Positions 39,601 through 47,866 of a DNA stretch of 64,000 bases are shown here, piece after piece. The stretch spans positions 1 through 64,000 of the forward strand of contig NW_025955042.1 in assembly GCF_022376445.1 (NCBI RefSeq). The letters run 5' to 3'. The DNA is from Fomitopsis serialis (lineage: Eukaryota > Basidiomycota > Agaricomycetes > Polyporales > Fomitopsidaceae). The position numbers were made by a program, and so were the translations under genes. The notes below the pieces were generated by a model. It made no database searches. It was given only the letters and a program-made list of their open reading frames with translations, and had not been told where the DNA came from. Position 1 is the first letter of the stretch, and the number at the start of each line of letters is the position of its first letter.

Positions 39601-41662
39601 TTCCCTACCACCATCTCCTATCCCACTACCATCGCCTGTGACGACCACGACAACCAGTGCGGTTGTCGTAGCAGTCACCGCACGCGACGATGGTACAGTC
39701 GGCCCAGGGGGCGACCTACAGGTTGCGCCCGGCACGGCCATACAATGCGGTATGATCGGCAAGCGAGTGTGCCCGACCGGCGTACCCAACGTCTCTGCGA
39801 TTCACGCGCAGACATCGAACTTTTCGTTCGACGCCGGATTCGAGGAACCTGGCGGCGACTCGAGAAGCGAGTACCTCACGGTACTCGCCCCGCCGTCACC
39901 AACCCCTGTCCTGATACCACCATCGGCGACAACCACGACCACCGATGAGGTCGTCGTGGCATCCACCACGATGGACAGGGGGAACGCCGACTCACCAGAC
40001 GTCCGACAGGCTGCACCCGAGCCTGGATGGCGACCTTTGGGACGCTACATGCCACCTGCACGACGCATCCACGTGCAGCAAGACCGATGTGAGCCAGCTA
40101 CGGTCGACGGCGATGTGAGCCAGGCCAAGTACCTCGCGGTACTTGACATCTCCAGCGAGCGAAGTCAGGACCCACCGCGGAGCATGTCCAAGATGGACAT
40201 GCTGCCGTCTTCCCCGGACCCAGCGCAGTCAAACGAAGGGACGGGGACTGATGAAGTCACGTCGGTACTTCCAGGGCAAGGGAAATTTGGCGAGGACGAA
40301 TCCTCGTCCTCGCGGGTACAATTACCTGGACCGTATGGTGTGGCAGGCACATCCAGCTTACCGGGTGATGCACCCGCATCGAATGACGCGACGACCAGGG
40401 CGTCGTCGCGCGCCCATAAAAGGGAACATCCACCGCGAGGGCTGGATTCATCGGACTCGGGTGAACGACGACGTTCAACGACTACCGATGGTATCGAGAC
40501 CGAGCCGGCGCGAGCGCAAGGAGGAGATACCTCCTCTACGAGGGGGGGTACTCTCTTGAGAGGGGAAGGGAGCGGGGCCTCGAACGGCCGCCGCTCATTC
40601 CACAACACAAGCAGTACATCACACGAAGATGTACTGGCCTCGAACCCAGCAGCGACACGGACGCCAAGCCGTGAGCTTGACGTACGGGCCACCCACGGGA
40701 ACTCGACGCGAATGCCAGCTACTCGCACATCGAGTAGTTGGCGCGATGTACAGGATACGGCGCGAGTGGCCAGTACATCATACAATGGTGTATTGGGACC
40801 AGATGTAGTGTCGGGCCGTACGTCCAGCGTAGTGCTCGACGTACGAGCTTCACGTCGGACATCGAGACACGTACCACCTGTACCACGCGCATCGAGTGAT
40901 CGACTCGAAGTGCAGGATACGGGTGACCGTCGCAGCCACGACATCACTCGGGAAGCCAGTACCTCGCGCCGCGAAGTACTGAGACTGAACCGAGTGTCGA
41001 CCGCACTGGATCGTCCAGTAACCGTCAATGTGAGTCGATGGCCGAGTGACAAGAGGTCGCGCGAGGAATGCTTCAGCCTCCTTGCAGACCAACTTGACCA
41101 CGACTTTGACGAGGCCGATGTCGCGGCAGGTGCTGGCGAGTGGGACATTTGGGCTCACTGCAAGAGGTCAGCACTTAGCTGTGGGCATGCCATCGAGGAG
41201 ATGTCCCCGCGACCGAGGACATATTCTCGTGCTGCTCAACGAGCATGGGACCACTTCCAGAGGGAATTGGAAGTGGTTCCTCTCGAGTTTGATCCTCTGC
41301 TCATTGCACCATTACCTATGGAGATGGTGCGATATTGGGCCTACAACAAGCTGGGATGGCTTGTTGTACCACCTCGCAGTCAACCTCGGGATGACTCCGA
41401 CTGGTATAACTCCTCTGATGAGGAGCCTCATACCACCACTCGTGAGGAGTACCCTGACCAGATTGAGTCGGAGTACTTCTCCGAGTCCGAGCACCATAGC
41501 TCGTGGTACTCACGAAGTTCAGGGTCTGAAGAGACAAACTCGGTAGTAGTCTCTGACTACTACGAGCAGTCCGAGATGGAGGATACCCAAAGTTCTTCTG
41601 CACTATCTGCCGAAGATGAGGGTAACTCGGAAGATGCAGACTACTACTCCGAGTCCGAGTAG
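36689..41662 (+). CDS. Giant disordered protein (1657-1669 aa) of the hairpin element
   Basis: One uninterrupted frame fills the element. Either ATG 36653 or ATG 36689 (context acaagATGtcc; N-terminus MSESTNTPSAPSRGSRGS) could start it; I prefer the second for context. Near the N-terminus there is a probable coiled coil (KALRAEVRAKLAASQERINK, ALEESKQLEAEL). Most of the rest is Ser/Thr/Pro/Asp/Arg-rich and likely disordered. A roughly 110-codon block is repeated (FVVRPIDHEDG... at about 38069 and FVVRVVGHEDG... at about 38477), as is an EVQAP...AVQL block (about 38815 and 38956). Only the C-terminal region has a globular look (REECFSLLADQLDHDFDEAD, RAWDHFQRELEVVPLEFDPL, MEMVRYWAYNKLGWLVVPP), followed by an acidic Ser/Tyr tail. 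No known retroelement domain is present. The DNA is full of short perfect inverted repeats, so coding and RNA-structure constraints may coexist. Confidence 0.8.
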   Translation: MSESTNTPSAPSRGSRGSHSGTRSKLKALRAEVRAKLAASQERINKALEESKQLEAELLATVDAALSEASSRSRSSRTKTTRTESYHREDSAGALTEQAPSDREVEQAPRTERLEPNVEPAQNRPETDSPPASTQPMKLGTTLRSGERAELDNVAVVELVPGLNEQRQELTRISTREGIGTQYYSSTVCSGNEPTRVDTLVACSEMSRDTKYIYSSSNAVRATTSSLLDATRDALNATGVERHESVVSAPSSSAHRTTLDRHHRPLVLASSHSLGSHLERPSGEPDARAAPTRVRTRVREWLADLPPVQSVATDDLVPPGTRSPIPPSPAPQLSLLVPRLDLGGPLFESDDSGDRHSGSGDTQHSRMTQDLNDARSSPTPSRKTERTMDNAEQGEWKEDRGQRSSEVEEGTQGQREEGCGASRMHEHEGSTTTGTYSPYVPASPPPLPVPAPARVTTDERFVVRPIDHEDGTSASRYDCEVVPDVSRDSTSVLRDDLAVVPSNLRGSTPRIRDDLVVVPSISQSDTADAQQCTSDVSHSSITDRWIASTPRLMLDVHATDQHKGSRTEGTPLMDVPTSIPPTLPASAPTSVATNVQFVVRVVGHEDGASALRDDPTVVPPILQGRAHAVGDDLAVVPPNSRGSTTDLQRCMSEVLYSASTVHCAARTPSLLLDVPGGYDHCASTVPDPSSGRPIARPTATPHGLHVLTEVQAPSCSDVAEPPEVQLARSWDDLDDISSSPQSRAADLREDLHSQPEVQAPGSSKTAEHLAVQLTGPRYNPDRLDEAADLGLDFDLDLSSNSIHRSLRDLGAPTSALPDDRVFPSNARARDRDPTTALPTVQRPALTKPDTPDRCPDRQPGENFTVLAEGSRLGNPTQRSIDFSVVSDTHGDYDGHHESEIARELWGMRVGPNDGQGGDEGDMSEGEEVREVDEEGQAEGGEGEGCRARREVERVERDSSTTGTSSIDVSLPSLPPSPIPLPSPVTTTTTSAVVVAVTARDDGTVGPGGDLQVAPGTAIQCGMIGKRVCPTGVPNVSAIHAQTSNFSFDAGFEEPGGDSRSEYLTVLAPPSPTPVLIPPSATTTTTDEVVVASTTMDRGNADSPDVRQAAPEPGWRPLGRYMPPARRIHVQQDRCEPATVDGDVSQAKYLAVLDISSERSQDPPRSMSKMDMLPSSPDPAQSNEGTGTDEVTSVLPGQGKFGEDESSSSRVQLPGPYGVAGTSSLPGDAPASNDATTRASSRAHKREHPPRGLDSSDSGERRRSTTTDGIETEPARAQGGDTSSTRGGTLLRGEGSGASNGRRSFHNTSSTSHEDVLASNPAATRTPSRELDVRATHGNSTRMPATRTSSSWRDVQDTARVASTSYNGVLGPDVVSGRTSSVVLDVRASRRTSRHVPPVPRASSDRLEVQDTGDRRSHDITREASTSRREVLRLNRVSTALDRPVTVNVSRWPSDKRSREECFSLLADQLDHDFDEADVAAGAGEWDIWAHCKRSALSCGHAIEEMSPRPRTYSRAAQRAWDHFQRELEVVPLEFDPLLIAPLPMEMVRYWAYNKLGWLVVPPRSQPRDDSDWYNSSDEEPHTTTREEYPDQIESEYFSESEHHSSWYSRSSGSEETNSVVVSDYYEQSEMEDTQSSSALSAEDEGNSEDADYYSESE

Positions 41663-41701
41663 TAGTCTACGTTCCTGGTTGCATAACTCCATCGAGTTAT
41701 G
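36700..41701. repeat. Array of short perfect inverted repeats within the giant ORF
   Basis: Hairpins with perfect arms of at least 8 nt and loops of about 2-13 nt, by position: 37108-37127, 37136-37165, 37227-37255 (13-nt arms, 3-nt loop), 37562-37581, 37634-37653, 37796-37820, 38116-38135, 38463-38483, 38796-38823, 38842-38865 (11-nt arms), 38982-39007, 39266-39289 (10), 39647-39669, 39867-39888, 40126-40145, 40182-40202, 40290-40313 (10), 40388-40409, 40612-40636, 40817-40845, 41250-41277 (10), 41343-41367, 41543-41563, 41638-41668 (11) and 41682-41701. Many more have 6-7-nt arms, for example 38870-38886 and 39186-39205. The arms differ in sequence from hairpin to hairpin. Rough arithmetic for random DNA gives about one such 8-nt hairpin in 5 kb. 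Confidence 0.85.
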
Positions 41702-41882
41702 TATGACAATGGTGAACGGTTGTGTCTGCTCACTGACACGATCTAGCATGTCGTTGTCTACAGTTCAACATCATCTTTGTTTTGCCACTTGCTACCACCG
41801 TTGGGTTGTTGCATATGTTTCCTTTCCTTTTCCTTTTTTCTATCTGTTTCTCTGGTTATCGCTGGGACCCGTGGTCGTGTCC
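41663..41882 (+). other. 3' untranslated region of the hairpin element
   Basis: About 220 bp, T-rich in the right part (tttcctttcctttttctttttt-like run at 41816-41850), with no further gene. Confidence 0.6.
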
Positions 41883-41894
41883 AGTGGGGGAGGG
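41883..41894 (+). promoter_or_regulatory. Polypurine tract of the hairpin element
   Basis: agtgggggaggg lies directly before the TGTAACGG start of the 3' LTR, which fixes the element's orientation. Confidence 0.75.
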
Positions 41895-42096
41895 TGTAAC
41901 GGATATTCCCGTTACGGTATGTCTCGTCTTGTATGTTTGTCATTGTTTGCCTGAGGGCTCGTATGGCACGCCTGTGCACCTACGAGACCTCAGCCTTTTA
42001 CCTCGTCACCGCCTTTGTATGCAATCTGTAGACAGTACCTCTTGAATAGAGACTGGGTGCAGCGCATACGAGGCACGACGAGTAAGGCGCCTTACA
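41895..42096 (+). repeat. 3' LTR of the hairpin element
   Basis: 202 bp, identical by eye to 36348-36549, followed by the target duplication aagtg (42097-42101). Confidence 0.92.
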
Positions 42097-42101
42097 AAGT
42101 G

Positions 42102-42418
42102 CGAGAGCAGAGGACAAGGGCGCAGGCCCGAACACTGGTGTTGGCAAGACGAGAGACGTACAAAGCGGAGCGCCAGCTATCTAGGGAATCGCGGGACTCG
42201 CCGAGAGCCAGGTACAGTCGATGAGTGACTCGAACAGGAACCAGGATACATGCCAAATCGGGAAAGCGGGAACACTGTGGCTACGTAGACCGTGGCGCAT
42301 CGTATCGCGCTGTACAAGAGTCCGTGGAGAGTCCGTGCGCATACTAACGCGCAGTACAAGACCATGGCGCATTGTAACGCACCGGTAAGAGTCCATGTGT
42401 AACGGTGTGGCCGTTACA
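42102..42418 (-). repeat. Chromovirus 5' LTR, outer part
   Basis: Continues the LTR interrupted at 36347. Its right end is the palindrome tgtaacggtgtggccgttaca (42398-42418), 8-nt arms around 5 nt, identical to the end of the left LTR. 42198-42418 matches 30337-30557. Confidence 0.85.
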
Positions 42419-42623
42419 GGTGTGGCCAAGTTGTGGCTACTCTAATGCAACAGCACGTGATCGTGTTTTGCGTCCGAATCTAGTACTTATCGTAGCGGCG
42501 CAAGCACCGATCCCCGACTCCTGCATGGCACACAGCTGCTCAGCGTGCCACAGCAGCATCATAGTGTATACTATGTATTGTGATATTGTACCATTGAAAT
42601 GGTATTGAGACTCAATGATAATT

Positions 42624-42671
42624 GGAAGCCCTCACGCCCGCGGCTTCGCCGCCCGGGCGTCTCGGGCTTCC
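42624..42671. repeat. GC-rich hairpin
   Basis: ggaagccc...gggcttcc with an inner cgcccg/cgggcg pair. It stands in an otherwise AT-rich stretch. It could be an end of a short inverted-repeat element or an RNA hairpin; no gene is attached. Confidence 0.5.
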
Positions 42672-42726
42672 ACGAGTCTGAGCTACACGGCGAACTTACT
42701 TAAGTACTGTAATACATAAGTACTAC

Positions 42727-43124
42727 TATATCGGGTCACGATCTCGTCCACCTTAGCATTCGACAAGCCCTCCTCACTCTGTATGGGCCATAATGACCTT
42801 AATTATTGTGAGAAGGTATGTTAAGAGACCTCAGAAATACGAGAAAAATATGAGAAAAAATATACAATCATTGAGTCGAGCTCAGTAGCTAAAGTTCTGG
42901 TCGAGAGTAGGGTGAGCCACACTGCTTACCAGAAATAGGTATCATTGCAAAGGGTGATTTTTCCTGCACACAGATCTCAGTGTATTGGCCTCAAATTTTG
43001 TACAGGCATTACAAGGATGCATTAAGACATGCTACAATTTATTTCATAGCTATAGAAGGGGTGATTGTTGAATGAGGCTCGAGTGACCGACTACCTAGAC
43101 TGTCCGAGATCGTGACCCGATATA
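42727..43124. mobile_element. MITE 1 (TIR element, about 0.4 kb)
   Basis: Perfect 20-bp terminal inverted repeats: tatatcgggtcacgatctcg at 42727-42746 and its complement at 43105-43124. The ends are TA-rich, so a TA target is likely. The interior is AT-rich (tataatga-like, poly-A runs) with no gene. Probably a non-autonomous DNA transposon. Confidence 0.7.
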
Positions 43125-43420
43125 CTGTAGAATTTAATTCAATCCGGCGCGGGTTGTGACGTGTGACGGCCGCGCCGCCTGAAGACGGCGCGGCGCGGGC
43201 GATGGTGACGTGTGACGCATGCGCGCAGACGGTGCGGCGGCGCGTCAATGCGCTCAAAACATCACCAAAATGTGTGCTGGAGACCGCCGCCGGAGGCGGC
43301 GAAAAATATATGCATTTGTCACGACCGGCGGGGCCCTCCGTGACCTGTGACAAGGGCCGTTTTCCGGTGCGGCGAGGGGCCTTGTGACGTGTGACCGCCG
43401 GATTGAATTAAATTCTACAG
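43125..43420. mobile_element. MITE 2 (TIR element, 296 bp, TA-flanked)
   Basis: Perfect 25-bp inverted repeats (ctgtagaatttaattcaatc + cggcg at 43125-43149; complement at 43396-43420), with ta on both outer sides, as expected for Tc1/mariner-like insertion. Its interior is GC-rich, with several gtgacgtgtgac words and an internal ggccgcgccgcc/ggcgcggcg palindrome, in contrast to MITE 1. Its left end abuts the right end of MITE 1. Confidence 0.75.
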
Positions 43421-44129
43421 TAGTACAGTGCATGCGAGGGCTCCCAACATAATAGAGGCCCTCTTGCCTTCGGGAGGAGTTATTTGGTGGTCAAAGATCC
43501 AGACGTCCAGACGCAGCCAGATGCGCGGTCGGATCCAACTGCCTCGAGCTGCCTCGTAAGACACTCGAGCATTGCTGCGATACCGCTTATGGGAATTATA
43601 AGTCACGTTTTTCTCACGGAGGGAGCGGCATCGCCGGCTGCGAACGACTTATGGTCGACAAAGCCCCCTCCGGTCGGAGTCGGGGACTAGGCACGCATTA
43701 AAGCCGTGTAGAAGCTTGTAAGTTAAGTACAAAGCTCCATTGTTCATCCAATCGAAATGATCATCCAAATGTCCTCCGTGAACCTCTGCACTCCTCGTCT
43801 GACGAATCCGCTGTCTGTTACTTTGGGTAAATGTGCCTGAAAGGTCATGCATGTGGTAAGCTGGGTTGACATCCCCTTTTACAGGCTGTCTGGATACTGG
43901 ATACTATTGCCCTAGCGAGGCATGATATTCTCGATGAAGCGCAACCTGGAGGGACTGACCATCTGAGCGGCGTGCACCCTGCTCGCCGCGAGCCTCCTCG
44001 GAAAACTGACCTACTTGCGATGGGCCGAGCGCATCCCATCCGGCGTAGAACCCGGTATCGCACGCAAAGGTACGCCTTGCCTGCCCCATCGCCGCGTAGA
44101 TCCGCCTGACAGCACCCCCAGAACTCACG
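43421..44129. other. No supported gene
   Basis: Only short frames are seen. The right part (about 43900-44129) may contain decayed 5' sequence of the UstYa-like relic that follows. Confidence 0.45.
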
Positions 44130-44582
44130 TCCGCGCTATGGGACGTCGAGCGAAAGCCCGTGCACTTCCAGTTCGACCACTACCAGCGGTACGGGCTGGA
44201 CGCGGAGCTCCAGTGGGCTGCACTCGTGCCCCATGACGGCCTCGTCCACGTCGCAAACTCAGACGGGCACGAACCGCAGCCGTACATGCTCTCGATGTTC
44301 CACCAGCTGCGCTGCCTCGACGTCCTCCGCGCGTAGTACCGCGTGCCGCTCGAGGAGCGCGACATGGAGCGTGCGCGGCACTGCATGAACTATATCCACC
44401 AGATGGTGCTGTGTCGCGGGGACATGCACCTCGAGACGTTCCTTGCGGACTTTTGGAGCCCCGAGAACGTCGACCGGAGGGGGACGTATCGGTGTCGCGA
44501 CTTCCGTGCGGTGTATGATGCGGTGGAAAGGAATCAGCAGGACCATAGGCAATGGTTGGATGGGAGGAACACGACCACATAG
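44130..44582 (+). pseudogene. UstYa-like (DUF3328) oxidase gene, broken
   Basis: From about 44130 the plus strand reads ELTSALWDVERKPVHFQFDH, then MLSMFHQLRCLDVLRA, a TAG at about 44334, YRVPLEERDMERARHCMNYI and HQMVLCRGDMHLE, ending at TAG 44580. UstYa-family proteins modify ribosomal peptide and other natural products in fungi and carry two HxxHC-type motifs. Here the first reads HQLRC (His replaced by Arg) and the second region reads RARHCMNYIHQMVLC. The in-frame stop stands where a Gln codon (CAG) would be one change away. The usual N-terminal membrane anchor is not readable upstream. It is a relic; no RiPP precursor gene is recognised beside it. Confidence 0.7.
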
Positions 44583-45227
44583 CTTGTATGAGGCATCGCT
44601 TCCTTTCAGTTCAAAATGAGGTGTACGATGGGGTCATAAGTATGTGTTGTTTGAGTGGCCGAGTACGCAGCACGGCATCTCGATGGAACTCGGTAGGCTC
44701 TAGCAGGATGTACCGGCCGTGCAGCGGCTGTAGACGAGCCAATGCTGCCCCGTCCTACCAGTCAACAGGTCTGACAAGCCAGTGCGGTGTCAATTCGGGC
44801 TTTTTGAAACACGGTTTACTCCGGGAAGGCCTGTCGTACCACCGATAACTGCGCCGAGATCCATAGCGGGAACTCGGCTGAGCCAGCGGCGCGCCAGTCT
44901 GGCAAACCGACTTCTGGCGAGCGATGCTGTCATGGTAAAGGGAAGCACGCATGCCGGAAGCCCTCCTTCCTTCACTAAAGTAGCACGGAAGACTGAAGTG
45001 CGGACTAGTGTGGGCGCATCGGGGTAACGTCGAGTCTGACAGGCGTCGGGCGCTGCGAAGCTGAAAGTCATGCTGCGAGGTTATCGGCAACACATGACTG
45101 CGCCGAAATGGTTGTGTGCCGCAGTGCGGCCGGAGGGAAATTGGAATAAGAAGCGTAAGCCTCGACGCGCGTGGACTCGTACGAACAGACGCACCCGCTG
45201 AGTTCGACATCGTACACTGCCGTCACC

Positions 45228-45498
45228 ATGCAGGCCCGCACCTCCCTCTTCGCGCTTGCTGTCCTCCTCCTCGTCGCGATGTCGCACGCCGCGGCCGTGG
45301 TCACCCCGGAGAAGCGAGTCGCAGGTTCGTCATTCTTATCGTATAGTTCTTGTCGTGTTTGCTGACTCGAGCTGATTGATAGACCCCATGAACATGGATG
45401 AAGACGGTACGCCTATATGACAGCGCTGGCTGCCCGTACGGATGTGCTGATATAATGGCATTGTCCCAGACCTCGTACGCGTCCGCGCGATGATCTGA
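45228..45498 (+). CDS. 49-aa secreted peptide precursor, copy 1
   Basis: Three exons, 45228-45324, 45383-45406 and 45470-45498 (150 nt), with GT-AG introns of 58 and 63 nt. The protein starts MQARTSLFALAVLLLVAMSH, a clear signal peptide probably cleaved after AAA or AAV, followed by VVTPEKRVA (a Lys-Arg that fits Kex2-type processing) and an acidic-to-basic tail ending VRVRAMI. The mature part would be under 20 residues. The same exon structure and length recur in copy 2, with a different stop codon (TGA here, TAA there), which supports a real gene. I do not recognise the family. The mature peptide is too short for a hydrophobin, and no CAAX box is present, so it is not a basidiomycete lipopeptide pheromone. 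A further intron changing the C-terminus cannot be excluded. Confidence 0.65.
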
Positions 45499-46020
45499 GA
45501 GGCTGCGACCTTGGTAATGGTAGACCTCCGAGAGGAGGAGGACGCAGGCTAATAACTCTTCACATTCAGCAGGTTGGCGGAAACAGGACCAAGACAATCG
45601 GACTTACGCAACAAGTCGCAGTCCAATGACTTCCCCGTCGTATGTCCAGAAGTATGGGCAGTTTGCTTTCGGATATACGTAGTCCGTAATCCGTACTAGT
45701 AGATGACATCATCAGAGAATGCCAACCGTTGCAATCCAGAGTTTAGCTGAACAAGGCGGAGAGATCGTTGTGAGTATCGATATCTTTGGTTCGATTGCAC
45801 CGAAATGATGAGGGGCTGGACAAGTGTCCGACACGCAAGCTGCTCAGTATACTGGCCGATGATAAAGGATCTACCCGACAGGTATGATGCGGTGTACGTC
45901 AAGTATGCTTTCGTAGGCGCAAACTTAAGTGCACATCTTGCTACCGAGTACTTGTCCCCTTAATGAAGTTCGTGGCCCTCTCGCGACCCGCGCACACCGG
46001 CCACCATGGCCAAACGGGCC

Positions 46021-47866
46021 CTACGCATGGTTCCGTCGCGCGAGTTGCAACCTCGTCATTTGCTTCAGGACCTCGGTGCCATCCTCCGAGCCTTCCCCGT
46101 CAAAGACAACGAACCGCGAAGAGCGCCCAAGGTCAAGGTGAGGGAATAGCGAGTCGAGAAAGCGAGCAACGATATTGATGTCGGACGTGAGCGAGATGCA
46201 GAGAGGCTCGTCGACGTGCAGCTCTCGAAGCGCACACTTTGTCGCCTCCGGATCCGGCGCATTGTCCGTGTCGGAGTAACTTGAAGTCTGCTGTTGGAAG
46301 GCCTGGGAGAGTAGGTCGAGGCCCGTCACGTCGTCTAGAGACCACAGTCGCAGACACTCGAGCTCAGGACATGTATGCGCGATGTCACGCAGATGGTCGA
46401 TGGTAAGAACAAGACCTGGCAAGTCGATCGATCGTACCGTGGGCCATGCCGCTACCAAGCCAGGGACACTGGTATATGTGGATGCATCGGGGTTGACCTC
46501 CTGGATCTCGACGTCCCGGAGACGTTGAAGCGCGAGCAGCGGACAAGCCACCGGGTGAAAAGGCGTACCAGCTGACGTTCCGCCGATGAATAGAGGTTGA
46601 GAGAAGCTAGGGTCGATTACACTAAGCCTCAGTAGAGACTCAGCATTCCGGCGACGCAGCACGTCGAAGGTCGCGTGGAGCGCGACCGCCACTGCCGCTG
46701 CATTGGGATCATCGTCGTCAGAACATCTAAAACACATCTCCATGTCCTCTAGTCCGGGCGCAGCTATCGCGTGAGCGAGCACCGCCATCCCCGTCGTGCT
46801 CCCTTTGAGCAGGAGACGCCTCAGGTTCTCAAAGGGACGAATGGGCGGAACGTCCACGTCGTTGTCCGCCTGAAAGTCGTGCGTACCGCCGCGTTCGACC
46901 ATATCGATCTCGAGCGCAGTGAGGCCATGGATGGTGGAGATTGCAGCTAGGGCGGCCCGGGTGAGGGCACGACGAGATTCGAAGATGCAGAGGGTCCGGA
47001 TTGTCTGACTAACGAAACAGCCGCTAGGTACCGACCGCCATAACGGGTACCAGAAGGCTTCGTGCGCCAATTTTCGGAGGTAGAGCTCTTCGAGGTTGGG
47101 GAGAGCCTGCAGCACAGCAGGAAGCATTTGCTTGAAAGCATGTCGCCGCATGCGGTACGCGTATTCGTACGTCTGACAACCGTTCTCCCTCATATCCTCG
47201 TCTTCGGGAAGGCTAAGGACACGAATTGACGGGGAAGTCATCGATATTATTTCGGGTGTGGCATGCTCCCATATGAGTTCGCGCAGATTTGGGAAGAGCG
47301 GCCGGCCATGTGCGTGCTGCTGAAGGAAAAGGAAGATGGAAGGTTCTATTGTATCCTCTGTTCCGTAGCGGAGGACGTGAATGAAAGGCGCATAGTGCTT
47401 GAATCGAGCCCATTCCTCCGGAGAAATGGGGCCTGGGACGTATTTCTGGTACACCCATCAGTGAAGAGTCTTAAGATCGTATAGCATTGCAGTCTGCTGG
47501 CACATCACTCACATAGTTGAATTCGTAGCTACACGGATCAATGCCTACAGCCATGTCCTCGTTGACCTCGTCATCTGATTCATGTCCTCCCATAGATTCT
47601 TCTTCATTCGTAGGCCACTTGACGGAGCCGAGACTGAAGCTCCGTAAGACAGCCTCGCATATGGTGCTCAGCTCCAGCCGTCTCCAAAGAACCCTCACAG
47701 CCGACGTGTGGAACGCACGACACACCCGTGCACACCTTGCCAGAGCAGTTCTCGCAGGGCGATTCCGTTCGTCATTGACGTAGAGATGGTAATTTGTTTG
47801 TGGTGCAAGTTGGCCGCATATCTCGTCCACTAGCTCGAGCGGAATCTTGCAGGTATAAAGAGACAT
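46021..47866 (-). CDS. F-box-like/LRR-like protein, copy A (592 aa)
   Basis: Exon 1 47866-47513 and exon 2 47445-46021 are joined by a 67-nt GT-AG intron; the splice is in phase and stop-free. The N-terminus (IPLELVDEICGQLAP ... ARTALARCARVCRAFH) looks like an F-box-type motif, followed by an acidic linker (ESDDEVNEDMAVGIDP). Exon 2 contains regularly spaced leucine-rich stretches (PNLRELIWEHATPEIISM, PNLEELYLRKLAHEAFW, LALQRLRDVEIQEV, CPELECLRLWSL) and ends LQLARRNHA. F-box/LRR proteins usually recruit substrates to SCF ubiquitin ligases; large expansions are common in Agaricomycetes. Family assignment is by pattern only. It is convergent with the peptide gene upstream (plus strand), 522 bp apart. 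Confidence 0.75.

Larger units (their letters stand above)
36348..42096 (+). mobile_element. Non-autonomous LTR retroelement with one giant hairpin-rich ORF
   Basis: A 5749-bp element with two direct 202-bp LTRs that look identical base for base, both TGTAACGG...CCTTACA. A 5-bp duplication, aagtg, lies at 36343-36347 and 42097-42101, and a polypurine tract precedes the right LTR, so it reads on the plus strand. It sits inside the 5' LTR of the chromovirus and is therefore younger. Between the LTRs there is a single frame (36653/36689-41662); no Gag knuckle, protease, RT, RNase H or integrase motif is present on either strand. No tRNA-complementary primer site is obvious after the 5' LTR (ctttttt gcgctccag). 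Identical LTRs plus an intact 5-kb frame point to very recent insertion. I know of no described element of this architecture; mobilisation in trans is inference. Confidence 0.88.
30337..42418 (-). mobile_element. Ty3/gypsy chromovirus, interrupted by a nested LTR element
   Basis: Minus-strand order: 5' LTR (right; split by the nested element 36348-42096), primer site, gag, protease-RT-RNase H, integrase, chromodomain, polypurine tract, 3' LTR (left, truncated). The domain order and the C-terminal chromodomain place it among the chromoviruses. The left LTR is cut at 30337 so that only 221 bp remain of about 455, and hence the outer target duplication cannot be read. Where both LTRs can be compared (221 bp) I see one difference (gtggcacatcg and gtggcgcatcg). 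Confidence 0.88.

Noticed and set aside
40165..41148. 327-codon minus-strand frame under the giant ORF
   Set aside because: Mirror frame of the Ser/Arg-rich plus-strand coding sequence; the palindromic DNA makes antisense frames open. LTR orientation and polypurine tract put the gene on the plus strand.
45228..45498. Basidiomycete mating pheromone precursor
   Set aside because: No C-terminal CAAX box, and a classical signal peptide is present, which lipopeptide pheromone precursors lack.
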